This document shows, one piece after another, positions 33,843 to 42,923 of a stretch of DNA of 54,802 bases. Source of the DNA: Chloroflexota bacterium (GTDB taxonomy: Bacteria; Chloroflexota; Anaerolineae; Anaerolineales; UBA11579); contig QWJF01000010.1 in NCBI GenBank assembly GCA_009391835.1, positions 1 through 54,802 on the forward strand, read 5' to 3'. Each line of letters opens with the position of its first letter. The first letter of the stretch is position 1. The notes beneath the pieces were generated by a model. That model made no database searches. It was not told the DNA's origin and saw nothing but the letters and a program-made list of their open reading frames with translations. The position numbers and the translations under genes were made by a program.

Positions 33843-35252
33843 ATGATTGCAATCGCAGATGTGATTGAAGCCCTGGGTAGTGAACGGCCAGCCTGGGGAA
33901 CTCAAAAGTTGACGGGGGCCGCCCTGGATTCGCGTGAAATTAAGCCGGGCATGCTCTTTGTCGCCCTCAAGGGGGAACACGTGGACGGGCACGATTTTGT
34001 TGCCCAAGCCTTTGAAAATGGCGCCCATGTGGCGCTCGTCGAGCGGCCGATAAACGCGGGATTTACCGAATTGGATTTGCGCGCCAAAGTTGATGCTAAC
34101 AACGTAATTTCTTTGCCCCTTGTCGTGGTCGTGGAAAACAGCCTGGAAGCATTGCAAAAACTGGCCCGCTTTTGGCGCAATAAACTGGATTTGCGTGTGG
34201 TCGGAATTACCGGCAGCGTGGGTAAAACAACCAGCAAGGAATTGATCGCTGAAGTGCTCGCCCAGCGCTCAAAAACCTTCCGCTCAATCGGCAACTACAA
34301 CAATGAGATTGGTTTGCCGCTAAACATCCTAAATATTGATGAGCGCGACAAGTATGCCGTGCTTGAAATGGGCTTCTATGTGATTGGAGAAATAGCCTTC
34401 CTTGTCGAAATTGCTCAACCCCAAATTGGGGTGGTGACCAACATTGGCACGGTGCACGCCGAGCGTGCTGGTTCCCAGGAAGCCATCTACGAGGGCAAAG
34501 CGGAGCTGGTTCGCGGCTTGCCAAAAGATGGCATGGCTATCTTAAATTACGACGATCCTCTCGTACGCCGCATGGCAGAAGAAAGCGCCGCCCCCGTCTT
34601 TTTCTACGGACTTTCCCCGGAAGCCGATTTATGGGCCGACGAGATCGAAGGCCTCGGCTTGGATGGCGTCCGCTTTCAGTTGCATTACAAAAAAGAGGTA
34701 TTGCACGTTCGAGTACCCATGATCGGTCGGCATTCTGTTCATACGGCCCTGCGCGCCGCCGCCGTTGGACTTGCCGAGAGAATGGATTGGCAGCAAATTC
34801 TTCAGGGTCTGCGCATTGGTCATGCTCAATTGCGTCTGGTGGCGGCACAAGCGCAAAACGGCGCCATCCTGCTGGATGACACCTACAACGCCTCGCCCGA
34901 ATCTGCCGTCGCCGCGCTTAACTTGCTGGACGAACTTGAGGGCCGCAAAGTGGCCGTCCTCGGCGATATGCTGGAATTGGGCCAATACGAGCGGCAGGGC
35001 CATCAAATGGTCGGCAACCTGGCTGCAAAAGTGGCGGACCTGCTCATCACCATTGGCCCTCGCGCCAGGGTAATTGCAGAGTCGGCCCGTTTGGCTGGCA
35101 TGGCTGCAGATCAGGTTGTGGAATATGAGGAGAGTAAATCTGCTCTTGAATTTCTCAAACAACATTTATCTGGCGAAGATATAGTCCTGGTGAAGGGCTC
35201 TCGCGCTATGCATATGGATAACATCGTTCCGGAACTTGAGGCCGGCGAATGA
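33843..35252 (+). CDS. murF: UDP-MurNAc-tripeptide--D-alanyl-D-alanine ligase
   Basis: This 469-residue ligase has the Mur P-loop GITGSVGKTTSKELIAEVL, the central HDF and GTVHAERAGSQEAIYEGKAEL segments, and the late DDTYNASPESAVAAL that identifies MurF. It adds D-Ala-D-Ala to the cytoplasmic wall precursor. It starts directly after the PBP stop, with no murE between, which is unusual for a dcw cluster. Its end overlaps mraY (ATGA). Confidence 0.95.
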   Translation: MIAIADVIEALGSERPAWGTQKLTGAALDSREIKPGMLFVALKGEHVDGHDFVAQAFENGAHVALVERPINAGFTELDLRAKVDANNVISLPLVVVVENSLEALQKLARFWRNKLDLRVVGITGSVGKTTSKELIAEVLAQRSKTFRSIGNYNNEIGLPLNILNIDERDKYAVLEMGFYVIGEIAFLVEIAQPQIGVVTNIGTVHAERAGSQEAIYEGKAELVRGLPKDGMAILNYDDPLVRRMAEESAAPVFFYGLSPEADLWADEIEGLGLDGVRFQLHYKKEVLHVRVPMIGRHSVHTALRAAAVGLAERMDWQQILQGLRIGHAQLRLVAAQAQNGAILLDDTYNASPESAVAALNLLDELEGRKVAVLGDMLELGQYERQGHQMVGNLAAKVADLLITIGPRARVIAESARLAGMAADQVVEYEESKSALEFLKQHLSGEDIVLVKGSRAMHMDNIVPELEAGE

Positions 35253-36241
35253 CTGGAAACGCTGTCTCAATGGTGCTCGCCAGCATCAGTTTTGTGCTTA
35301 CGGTGATTTGGGGTGGCCCCTTGATTCGTATTTTGCGCCGCTTGGAAATTGGCGATAGCATTCGAATCGAAGCCCCTGATCGCCACATCACCAAAGTCGG
35401 CACGCCCACAATGGGGGGCGTGATGTTCATCTTGCCCGTTTTTCTGGTGACCATCTTGCTCAATGCCGTTCCCCTGATTGGCCTCAGCGGGGTAGGGCGC
35501 TCGATACTGGTGCCGCTGGCTGCCATGCTCGGCTTCGCCTTGCTGGGCGGAGTGGACGATTGGCGCAAGCTTTCGCAACGCCAACTCGGTGAGGGCATGC
35601 GCGCCCGCACCAAGTTCCTGCTGCAGATCATTTTGGCGGCCGCCACGGCCTATGCCCTTCGCGATGTACTGAACGTCCCGCATCTGCTCCTCCCAGGTTT
35701 GAATATTGAATTTGATTTGGGCTTTTGGTTTTTCCCAATCGCTATTTTTATTATCGTCGGGTCCGCCAACGCAGTTAATTTCACCGATGGCCTGGATGGC
35801 TTGGCCGGGCTGATCGCGGCCACCGCCTTTGCGGCTTTCGGTGGCATCGCCTTGCTTCAGGGTCAAAGCTTTTTGGCGCAATTCTGCTTCACGCTCGTCG
35901 GCGCCCTGTTTGGTTTCCTATGGTTCAACGTATTTCCTGCCCAATTGATTATGGGCGATACGGGAGCAATGGCCTTGGGGGCCACGCTGGGCGTCGTCGC
36001 ACTCATGACAGGCCACTGGATCCTGCTGCCGCTCATTGCCATTATCCCGGTCAGTGAAATTCTGAGTGTGATCCTCCAGGTGACCTTTTTTCGCTATACC
36101 GGTGGTCGCCGTATTCTTAAAATGTCGCCCATCCACCTGCATTTCGAATTATCGGGTTGGAGCGAAACCCAGATAGTGCTTCGTTTTTGGCTAATTGGCC
36201 TCCTGTTTGCTATGGTCGGCGTCGCAATGGCGGTTGTGTGA
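35249..36241 (+). CDS. mraY: Phospho-MurNAc-pentapeptide translocase
   Basis: This 330-residue membrane enzyme makes lipid I from undecaprenyl phosphate and UDP-MurNAc-pentapeptide. It has about ten helices and the motifs GTPTMGGVMFI, GGVDDWRKL, VNFTDGLDGLA and, near the end, SPIHLHFELSGWSE. The last is normally PxHHHFE; here the middle histidine is Leu. The murD start overlaps its stop. Confidence 0.95.
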   Translation: MTGNAVSMVLASISFVLTVIWGGPLIRILRRLEIGDSIRIEAPDRHITKVGTPTMGGVMFILPVFLVTILLNAVPLIGLSGVGRSILVPLAAMLGFALLGGVDDWRKLSQRQLGEGMRARTKFLLQIILAAATAYALRDVLNVPHLLLPGLNIEFDLGFWFFPIAIFIIVGSANAVNFTDGLDGLAGLIAATAFAAFGGIALLQGQSFLAQFCFTLVGALFGFLWFNVFPAQLIMGDTGAMALGATLGVVALMTGHWILLPLIAIIPVSEILSVILQVTFFRYTGGRRILKMSPIHLHFELSGWSETQIVLRFWLIGLLFAMVGVAMAVV

Positions 36242-37617
36242 ATGAAATGGATTGGAAAGGAAAACGCGTGGTGATCCTCGGCGCAGCTCGACAGGGAACT
36301 GCATTGGCAGCGCATTTTGCCCGGCAAGGCGCAAAAGTCTTGCTGAGCGACACGCGTCCCGAAGATCAGTTTGCGGCTGCCAGGCAGCAACTGGCCGATT
36401 ACAAGATCGAGTGGCAATTTGGCGAACCCAGTGAGCAAATGCTGAAAGGCGCAAAAGGCTTATTCTTGTCGGGTGGCGTTTCCCCTCAGCTTTCGCTCGT
36501 GGAAATAGCCATGCATCGTTCCATTCCCATCTCTAATGATTCCCAGGCCTTTATGGAACTCGCCCCTTGTCCTGTGGTTGGAATTACCGGGTCTGCCGGC
36601 AAAACCACCACCACGATCTTGGTGGCCCGCATGCTCAAAGCGATGGAAGGAAATGCTTTTCATGCTGTGTGGCTGGGTGGAAATATTGGGTTCCCCCTGA
36701 TCTCATCCGTGGACCAGATGCAAGCAACGGACATCGCAGTCATGGAATTGTCCAGTTTCCAGCTTGAATTGATGACCAGCTCACCGCATATCGCCGCGCT
36801 TCTCAATTTGGCGCCCAACCACCTGGATCGCCATCGCACGATGGCTGATTATGCCGCCGCAAAAGCCCGCATTTTGGATTTTCAGTCAGATGGGGATGTC
36901 GCCGTGCTGAGTCGGGAGGATTTTGGCTCTTGGGCCCTCAGAAGCCGTGTCAAATCTACGCTTTGGTCGTTCGGGCTCGAGGCCCCTTCCTCTCCCATCC
37001 CGGGAACATACGTACGGGGAAAAGATATATGGTTGCGCGATCAAAATGGTGAGCGCCGCTTGTTTCCCTTGTCAATTATTCAGCTTCGAGGCGAACACAA
37101 TTTACTCAACGTGTTGGCTGCCAGCGCGATTGCCGCTGTGAGCGGCGCCGACGATAAGGCCATCCGTTTCGGTGTTGAAGGATTTTCGGGCGCGCCGCAT
37201 CGGCTTGAACTCGTCCGCACAGTCAACGGGGTTGATTGGTTCAATGATTCAATTGCCACATCTCCCCAGCGAGCAGAAGCGTCATTACGCTCGTTCCAGC
37301 GCCCGGTTGTGCTTTTGCTCGGGGGCCGCGACAAAGGATTGCCTTGGACAAATCTGGCACGCGCAACCAAAGCGCGCGCCAAAGCCGTCGTGACTTTTGG
37401 TGAAGCCGCCTCGATGATTGGTGATGTTCTTCGAAACGAGAGTAGTGAAGTAAAAATGGATTCCGCCAGGGATTTGGAGGAGGCCATTGCTTTAGCCAAT
37501 CGCTTGGCCGAGGATGGCGATGTGGTGCTTTTGGCGCCCGGTGGGACCAGCTTTGATGAATTCGAAGATTTTGAAGCCCGGGGAGAGCACTTCAGGGGTT
37601 TGGTGAACTCGATATGA
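36238..37617 (+). CDS. murD: UDP-MurNAc-L-alanine--D-glutamate ligase
   Basis: This ligase of about 459 residues has an N-terminal Rossmann domain (KRVVILGAARQGTALAAHFARQG), the P-loop ITGSAGKTTTTILVARM, LAPNHLDRHRTM and VNGVDWFNDSIATSP, which mark MurD. The start is taken as GTG at 36238 (GTGA with the mraY stop); ATG at 36247 is the alternative. It overlaps ftsW by four bases. Confidence 0.94.
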   Translation: MNEMDWKGKRVVILGAARQGTALAAHFARQGAKVLLSDTRPEDQFAAARQQLADYKIEWQFGEPSEQMLKGAKGLFLSGGVSPQLSLVEIAMHRSIPISNDSQAFMELAPCPVVGITGSAGKTTTTILVARMLKAMEGNAFHAVWLGGNIGFPLISSVDQMQATDIAVMELSSFQLELMTSSPHIAALLNLAPNHLDRHRTMADYAAAKARILDFQSDGDVAVLSREDFGSWALRSRVKSTLWSFGLEAPSSPIPGTYVRGKDIWLRDQNGERRLFPLSIIQLRGEHNLLNVLAASAIAAVSGADDKAIRFGVEGFSGAPHRLELVRTVNGVDWFNDSIATSPQRAEASLRSFQRPVVLLLGGRDKGLPWTNLARATKARAKAVVTFGEAASMIGDVLRNESSEVKMDSARDLEEAIALANRLAEDGDVVLLAPGGTSFDEFEDFEARGEHFRGLVNSI

Positions 37618-38846
37618 TCGAACGCAGAAGTGCCAGAGCAAAACAAACGCTATGGGAATGGGTGGATGGCAACGTTGATCTCCCGCTTCTGTTGATCGTG
37701 TTTACTTTGCTGGTTCTCGGCTTGTTGATGGTCTATTCCGCCAGTTCGGATTTTTCCCTGGTCAATTATGGGGATGCAACCCAAATGTTTCGCCGCCAAT
37801 TCTTTTCCTTGACGGTGGGCATCGGAGCTGCAATTGCTACCTCAATTGTGCATTACCACTACTGGCGCAAATATGCCGTGCCACTGATCTTCATCATGGT
37901 CGTTGGTCTGCTTTCTGTCTTGATTGTTGGTGAGGTTCGCTATGGCTCGGCGCGCGCCCTGAGCGCGGGTTCATACATGCCCGGCGAATTAGCTAAAGTG
38001 ATCACGATTATTTATCTGTCGGTTTGGCTGTATACAAAACGCAGCACGCTGAGCGAAGTTGGCTTTGGCATTTTGCCGCTGGTTGGAATTGTTGGCACGA
38101 TCGGCGGCTTGATCATGCTTCAGCCCGATTTAAGCGCCGCCGCCACCATTGTAGTCCTCGGTGGCATCATGTTCTTCCTGGCAGGTGGCGACTTGAAGCA
38201 GATCGCTTATATGCTGGGTGGGGGTGCTTTGCTGGGTTGGGTAGTGGTCCAGTTCAGCGCCACGGGTAGTTATCGCATGTCCAGCTTTTTGCAGGGTCTT
38301 CAAGACCCTACTACCGCCAATTATCACGTGCTGCGATCGCTCGAAGCCTTTGTAAAAGGCGGTTGGTTCGGCGTGGGTATTGGCCAGGCAGATACCAAAT
38401 TGACTGGCCTGCCCGTCCCGCCCACCGACAGCATTTTTGCCGTAGTTGGGGAAGAGTTGGGCCTGGTCGGAGCCTCTTTCGTAATTCTCTTGTTCGGCCT
38501 GCTCTTGTGGCGCGGCATCCAGATATCACGCAAAGCACCGGATATGTTGGGTTCCCTTTTGGCGGCCGGAATCAGCCTTTGGATTGTTCTGGAAGCCTTC
38601 ATAAACATGGGTGTCATGGTGGGCATATTGCCCTTTGCAGGAAACGCTCTGCCCTTTATCAGTTATGGCGGTTCAAATTTGGTTGCCACTTTGTTGGCCG
38701 TGGGCATATTAATGAATATTGCCAGGGTTTCGAAAGTTGAAGAACGAAGACAGGAAAGGATTGTCGATGCGACTGCTCGTGGCCGCGGGAGCGAGCGGGG
38801 GCGGAGTATATCCCGCGCTCGCCGTGCTGCAAGAGTTGGAAGATGA
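37614..38846 (+). CDS. ftsW: Septal peptidoglycan polymerase FtsW
   Basis: This 410-residue SEDS-family glycosyltransferase has ten or so membrane helices, with LLMVYSASS near the start, LPVPPTDSIFAVVGEELGLVG, and FISYGGSNLVATLLAVGILMNI near the end. It polymerises lipid II at the division site with the PBP encoded nearby. The C-terminal tail is arginine-rich (RGSERGRSISRARRAARVGR) and lies over the first 80 bases of murG. Confidence 0.95.
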   Translation: MIERRSARAKQTLWEWVDGNVDLPLLLIVFTLLVLGLLMVYSASSDFSLVNYGDATQMFRRQFFSLTVGIGAAIATSIVHYHYWRKYAVPLIFIMVVGLLSVLIVGEVRYGSARALSAGSYMPGELAKVITIIYLSVWLYTKRSTLSEVGFGILPLVGIVGTIGGLIMLQPDLSAAATIVVLGGIMFFLAGGDLKQIAYMLGGGALLGWVVVQFSATGSYRMSSFLQGLQDPTTANYHVLRSLEAFVKGGWFGVGIGQADTKLTGLPVPPTDSIFAVVGEELGLVGASFVILLFGLLLWRGIQISRKAPDMLGSLLAAGISLWIVLEAFINMGVMVGILPFAGNALPFISYGGSNLVATLLAVGILMNIARVSKVEERRQERIVDATARGRGSERGRSISRARRAARVGR

Positions 38847-39873
38847 TGCCCTCGAGCTTCTCTGGGTGGGAGGCGAAGGCGGTATGGAGGAGGATTTGGT
38901 GACGCGTGCCGGCTATCAAATAACAACGCTGCCCGCCGCCGGATTGCATGGCGTTGGCGCGCGTGCGCTGCCTGGCAACCTACTCCAGATTTGGAGCGGT
39001 TTTTGGGCGGCACGTAAACTCTTGGCCGAGTTCAAGCCCCAAGCCTTGTTCTTCACCGGTGGCTTTGTAGCTGCGCCCGTCGCCCTCGCTGGCAGCAATA
39101 TCCCCACCTTGGCCTTCGTCCCGGATGTTAAACCCGGATTCGCGCTGCGCTTCGTGGCACGTTTCGCAGACAGGATTGCCCTGGTAACCGAGAAATCTGC
39201 GAGTTATTTCAGTCGTCCTCAAAGGCTGCACACTACCGGGTATCCGGTCCGTAAAGACTTGGCGAAATGGAAGAAAGAGGTTGCCCGCGCCCATTTCGGT
39301 CTACAACCCGATTTGCCTGTCTTGCTTGTATTTGGTGGCAGCAAGGGCGCTCGCTCGATTAACCAGGCCCTGACCAGCGTGCTTCCACGGTTGCTCAAAA
39401 ACACCCAGATCATCCATATCAGTGGGTCGCTCAACTGGCCCGAAAGCCAAGCGGCTGCCTCCCAATTGCCCAAAGAGCTTGCCGCCCGCTATCTTGCCTT
39501 TCACTACCTTCATGACGATATGGGTGCTGCCCTGGCCGCCGCCGATTTGGTGCTCTCCCGCGCAGGCGCTTCCACCTTAGGCGAATTCCCGCTTTTCGGA
39601 CTGCCCGCCGTACTTGTGCCGATTCCATTCAAGCAGCACCTCCAACACGTCAACGCGGCCTATTTGGAAAAAACTGGTGCAGCCATAATTCTCGAAGACA
39701 AGTCAATGTCGGATCACTTGGCGTCAACAATTCTTGGCTTGCTAAGTGATAGCGACCAATTAAGCAAAATGTCAGCCGCCATGCAAAAATTGCACCAACC
39801 CAATGCGGCACAGCAAATCGCTCAGCTATTACGCGGGTTGGCTGGTGACTCAAAGGAAGGTAGGCGCACATGA
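38767..39873 (+). CDS. murG: UDP-GlcNAc:lipid I GlcNAc transferase
   Basis: This 368-residue GT-B enzyme makes lipid II. The N-terminal motif reads AGASGGGVYPALAV, so the histidine of the usual GGTGGH is Gly13. The acceptor motif FFTGGFVAAPVALA and the donor site LVFGGSKGARSINQAL, DLVLSRAGASTLGEF and PIPFKQHLQHVNAAYL are intact. The ATG at 38767 lies six bases after AGGAAAGGA; it overlaps ftsW by 80 bases. Confidence 0.94.
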   Translation: MRLLVAAGASGGGVYPALAVLQELEDDALELLWVGGEGGMEEDLVTRAGYQITTLPAAGLHGVGARALPGNLLQIWSGFWAARKLLAEFKPQALFFTGGFVAAPVALAGSNIPTLAFVPDVKPGFALRFVARFADRIALVTEKSASYFSRPQRLHTTGYPVRKDLAKWKKEVARAHFGLQPDLPVLLVFGGSKGARSINQALTSVLPRLLKNTQIIHISGSLNWPESQAAASQLPKELAARYLAFHYLHDDMGAALAAADLVLSRAGASTLGEFPLFGLPAVLVPIPFKQHLQHVNAAYLEKTGAAIILEDKSMSDHLASTILGLLSDSDQLSKMSAAMQKLHQPNAAQQIAQLLRGLAGDSKEGRRT

Positions 39874-40388
39874 TCACGCTAAACGCAGCATTCTGGTTGT
39901 TTGTGCTCGTTTTTGCCGTCATTGGCGCAATGCGAGGTTGGGCCAAGGAGCTATTGGTTACCTTTAGCGTAATTCTGGCGATATTTATTATTACCGTCGT
40001 CGAGCAATTCGTCCCCTTTATGAGTGCCTTTCTCTCGGAGGGTGGGCCCGATCGCCAATTCTTAACCCGCGCCATCATTCTCATGGGTGTCACTTTCTTT
40101 GGCTATCAAACCCCGAATTTTCAGCGCATTTCAGAAGTCATGCTTCGTGAAAGCTTCCAGGATTCACTGCTTGGCTTTTTCATCGGCTTGCTCAATGGCT
40201 ATTTCGTTGTGGGCTCAATCTGGTTCTACCTGCATCGCTTCGGCTATCCCTACGGGTTTATGTTTCCCCCGGTTGATCCCGACGCGCTGAATTTCATCGC
40301 CTATCTTCCCCCAGCCTGGCTCGGCATCCCCGCCGTGTATTTCGCTGTCGCGATTGCCTTCACCTTTGTCGTGGTGGTTCTGATATGA
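39870..40388 (+). CDS. CvpA-like integral membrane protein
   Basis: This 172-residue protein has four hydrophobic segments, at about residues 5-20, 25-50, 105-130 and 150-172. The opening FWLFVLVFAVIGAMRGWAKELLVTFSVILAIF resembles the CvpA (colicin V production) family, where a small glycine and GW(x)KE follow the first helix. The family has poorly known roles in envelope integrity. The gene overlaps murG and murC by four bases each, so it is tightly embedded in the wall-synthesis operon. Confidence 0.7.
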   Translation: MITLNAAFWLFVLVFAVIGAMRGWAKELLVTFSVILAIFIITVVEQFVPFMSAFLSEGGPDRQFLTRAIILMGVTFFGYQTPNFQRISEVMLRESFQDSLLGFFIGLLNGYFVVGSIWFYLHRFGYPYGFMFPPVDPDALNFIAYLPPAWLGIPAVYFAVAIAFTFVVVVLI

Positions 40389-41770
40389 ACGCAACCCATT
40401 TTGTCGGCATTGGTGGCACCGGCCTCTCGGCCATTGCCCGCGTGATGTTTGAGCGCGGGGAAACCGTAACCGGGTCGGATCGGGAAGAATCAACGACTAC
40501 CCAAGTATTGCGTGCAGCCGGGATCAAGATCTTCATCGGGCACACGGCCGCCAATGTCAACGGGGCTACTCGGGTGATCCGCTCCTCGGCCGTCTCTGAG
40601 CACAATGTGGAAGTCCGCGCAGCCCACGAAAAGGGCGTCCCCGTTTTCAAGCGATCAGAAATATTGGCCGAATTGCTCGCTGGTCAGCATGTCATCGCCG
40701 TCGCTGGTAGCCACGGAAAAACGACAACCACGGCCATGATCGCCTGGCTATTAACCCAACTCGGTTACGATCCCGGCTACATTATCGGCAGCATGTCCCC
40801 CAATCTTAAGGGCAATGCTGCCGCGGGCGGCGGCGAGCTATTCGTGATCGAGGCCGATGAATACGATCACATGTTTCTGGGGCTGAGCCCCACCATTGCA
40901 GTGGTCACCAACATTGAATACGATCACCCCGATCTATTCCCGGACCAGGAATCTTTTCACGAGGCATTTAAAGCCTTCGCTGACCGCTTGGAAGTTGGCG
41001 GTACGCTGATCGTTTGCGCCGACAATCCGGGCGCAGTCGCCCTCAAAAACTATGCCGAGGTGCAGGGCAAAAGAACGATTTCATACAGTGTTGAATCTGC
41101 CGCCGACTATTCGGTTAGCGAATTACAAGCCGTCCCTGGGCTGGGTTATGCATTTACTCTCGTGAAGGATGGCCGGGATCAGGGTGCCAACGTTCAACTT
41201 CAAATCCCGGGCAAGCACAATGCCGAGAACGCGCTGGCAGCCTTGGCGGTGGCCGATCAACTCGCCTTGTCGCTCCCCACAGTCGCTTCGGCGCTATCAG
41301 CGTTCGAAGGAACCAGTCGCAGGTTTGAAGTAGTGGGGGAGGCGTCCGGCGTTTTGGTGATCGACGATTACGCGCACCATCCCACAGAGATTCGCGCCTC
41401 GCTTGCCGCCGCCCGCGACCGTTACCCGGGTCGCAGACTGTGGGCGCTCTGGCAGCCCCACACCTATAGCCGCACCCAAACTCTTTGGAGTGATTTCACA
41501 ACCTCGTTTGCGGATGCAGATAAGGTGATTGTCACCTCTGTTTTTGCTGCTCGGGAGCAGCCTTCGGTAAGCTTTGACTTGCAGGAACTGGTAGCCCAAG
41601 TTGAGCACGAGGATATACAGTTCGCTTCTGATTTTGCAATCGCGCAAGATCTTTTGCTCTCCAACCTCCAACCCGGTGATGTGCTCATCGTGTTATCCGC
41701 AGGCGATGCAGTCCAACTCAGTAAGCAGCTGATCAAAAAATTGTCACAAAGGAATGCAAACGATGCCTAA
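40385..41770 (+). CDS. murC: UDP-MurNAc--L-alanine ligase
   Basis: This 461-residue ligase begins [20 protein letters not shown] and has the P-loop [44 protein letters not shown] and [18 protein letters not shown], all typical of MurC. It adds the first amino acid of the stem peptide. It overlaps the following small gene by eight bases. Confidence 0.95.
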   Translation: MNATHFVGIGGTGLSAIARVMFERGETVTGSDREESTTTQVLRAAGIKIFIGHTAANVNGATRVIRSSAVSEHNVEVRAAHEKGVPVFKRSEILAELLAGQHVIAVAGSHGKTTTTAMIAWLLTQLGYDPGYIIGSMSPNLKGNAAAGGGELFVIEADEYDHMFLGLSPTIAVVTNIEYDHPDLFPDQESFHEAFKAFADRLEVGGTLIVCADNPGAVALKNYAEVQGKRTISYSVESAADYSVSELQAVPGLGYAFTLVKDGRDQGANVQLQIPGKHNAENALAALAVADQLALSLPTVASALSAFEGTSRRFEVVGEASGVLVIDDYAHHPTEIRASLAAARDRYPGRRLWALWQPHTYSRTQTLWSDFTTSFADADKVIVTSVFAAREQPSVSFDLQELVAQVEHEDIQFASDFAIAQDLLLSNLQPGDVLIVLSAGDAVQLSKQLIKKLSQRNANDA

Positions 41771-41933
41771 GCATGAAGAGAAAAAACGCGTGTTGAAACC
41801 TTTTGTTGCCCAATACCAGGGCAAATCGCAGGTTTCCGCGGAAAAACAGGCCAAGCCAAAGTCCAAAGGTGAAGGGCCCGTTGCCGTCCGAAAAGTTGTC
41901 CAGCGAGTTGTCGAACGAGTGGCGCGGATTTGA
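41763..41933 (+). CDS. Small basic protein between murC and murB
   Basis: This 56-residue reading frame opens [20 protein letters not shown] and ends VVQRVVERVARI, with about ten Lys and five Arg against five Glu. No family is recognised. It has AAAGGA nine bases before the ATG, overlaps murC by eight bases and touches murB by one base (TGATG), which is strong support for translation. The first two thirds look disordered, and the end looks like a short amphipathic helix (VRKVVQRVVERVARI). It may be a nucleic-acid- or membrane-binding accessory. Confidence 0.7.
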   Translation: MPKHEEKKRVLKPFVAQYQGKSQVSAEKQAKPKSKGEGPVAVRKVVQRVVERVARI

Positions 41934-42862
41934 TGAGTGTGATGGCCACTACCCTTCCACTCGAAGCCCTGCGCGCCGCCTTTGGAGAGCGCCTCGCTGA
42001 GCAGCAATCCATTGCGCGCTACACCTCGGCTCGCATCGGTGGTCTTGCCGACGCGCTTATTGTCGTGAGATCCGCAGATCAGCTTTCTGAAACGGCCACA
42101 ACGCTCCATGCCATGAGTCTGCCCTTCATGATTTTAGGCGGTGGGTCAAATATTCTGGTGAGTGACGCTGGCGTTCGGCAGGTAGTGCTGCTGAATCACG
42201 CTCGTCGAATCCGTTTTGATGATCGCTTTGTTTGGGCAGAATCGGGCGCAAGCTTAGGGGCAATCGCCAGGCAGGCTGCCGCGAAAGGTCTCAGTGGCCT
42301 TGAGTGGGCTGCCGGTATTCCCGGCACTTTGGGTGGCGCAGTCGTTGGCAACGCCGGCGCGCATGGTGGCGAGACTGCCCAGAACTTGGAATTGGCAGAG
42401 ATCTTGCATCTTGAGGATGGACGGCAAGTTTGGGCTGCCGAGCAGCTTGATTTTAACTACCGCGCAAGCCGGCTAAAGGCCCACCCGGAAAAAGCATTGG
42501 TGTTGGCCGCAAGTTTGAAGCTAAAACCAAGGCCTGTTGAGGAGATTCGCGCCGAAATGGATACCTATCTTGCCTATCGCCGCCTTACGCAACCGCCGGG
42601 TGCCAGCATGGGTTCGATGTTCAAGAACCCGCCGGATGATCATGCAGGCCGCCTGATCGAAGCAGCCGGGTTTAAAGGCAAACGAATAGGCAATGCCCAA
42701 ATTAGTCCGCTGCACGCCAATTTCTTTCTCAATCTTGGTGACGCTACTTCGGAAGATGTATACGACTTGATCCAATTGGCCCAAAAGAAAGTAAAGGACG
42801 AAACAGGCGTGCAGCTCGAACTTGAAATTAAACTAATCGGCGACTGGAAGGAAGCACACTAA
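41933..42862 (+). CDS. murB: UDP-N-acetylenolpyruvoylglucosamine reductase
   Basis: This flavoprotein of about 309 residues reduces UDP-GlcNAc-enolpyruvate to UDP-MurNAc. It has the FAD-site motifs TSARIGGLADALIVV and LGGGSNILVSD, then GIPGTLGGAVVGNAGAHGGE, YRASRLK and GSMFKNPP with the proton-donor serine. The ATG at 41933 overlaps the stop of the small basic gene. A 61-base spacer with a hairpin follows. Confidence 0.95.
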   Translation: MSVMATTLPLEALRAAFGERLAEQQSIARYTSARIGGLADALIVVRSADQLSETATTLHAMSLPFMILGGGSNILVSDAGVRQVVLLNHARRIRFDDRFVWAESGASLGAIARQAAAKGLSGLEWAAGIPGTLGGAVVGNAGAHGGETAQNLELAEILHLEDGRQVWAAEQLDFNYRASRLKAHPEKALVLAASLKLKPRPVEEIRAEMDTYLAYRRLTQPPGASMGSMFKNPPDDHAGRLIEAAGFKGKRIGNAQISPLHANFFLNLGDATSEDVYDLIQLAQKKVKDETGVQLELEIKLIGDWKEAH

Positions 42863-42874
42863 ATTAATGGCGCT

Positions 42875-42900
42875 GGCTTTTGTTCCCCTTCGGAACAGCC
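42875..42900 (+). repeat. Hairpin between murB and ddl
   Basis: TGTTCC (42881-42886) pairs with GGAACA (42892-42897) around CCTTC, extended by GGC (42875-42877) with GCC (42898-42900) across a three-base bulge. There is no T-tract directly after it, so it is not a plain terminator. It is the only sizeable gap in this part of the cluster. Confidence 0.5.
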
Positions 42901-42923
42901 GGTGACCTGGATTTTTGAGAATT

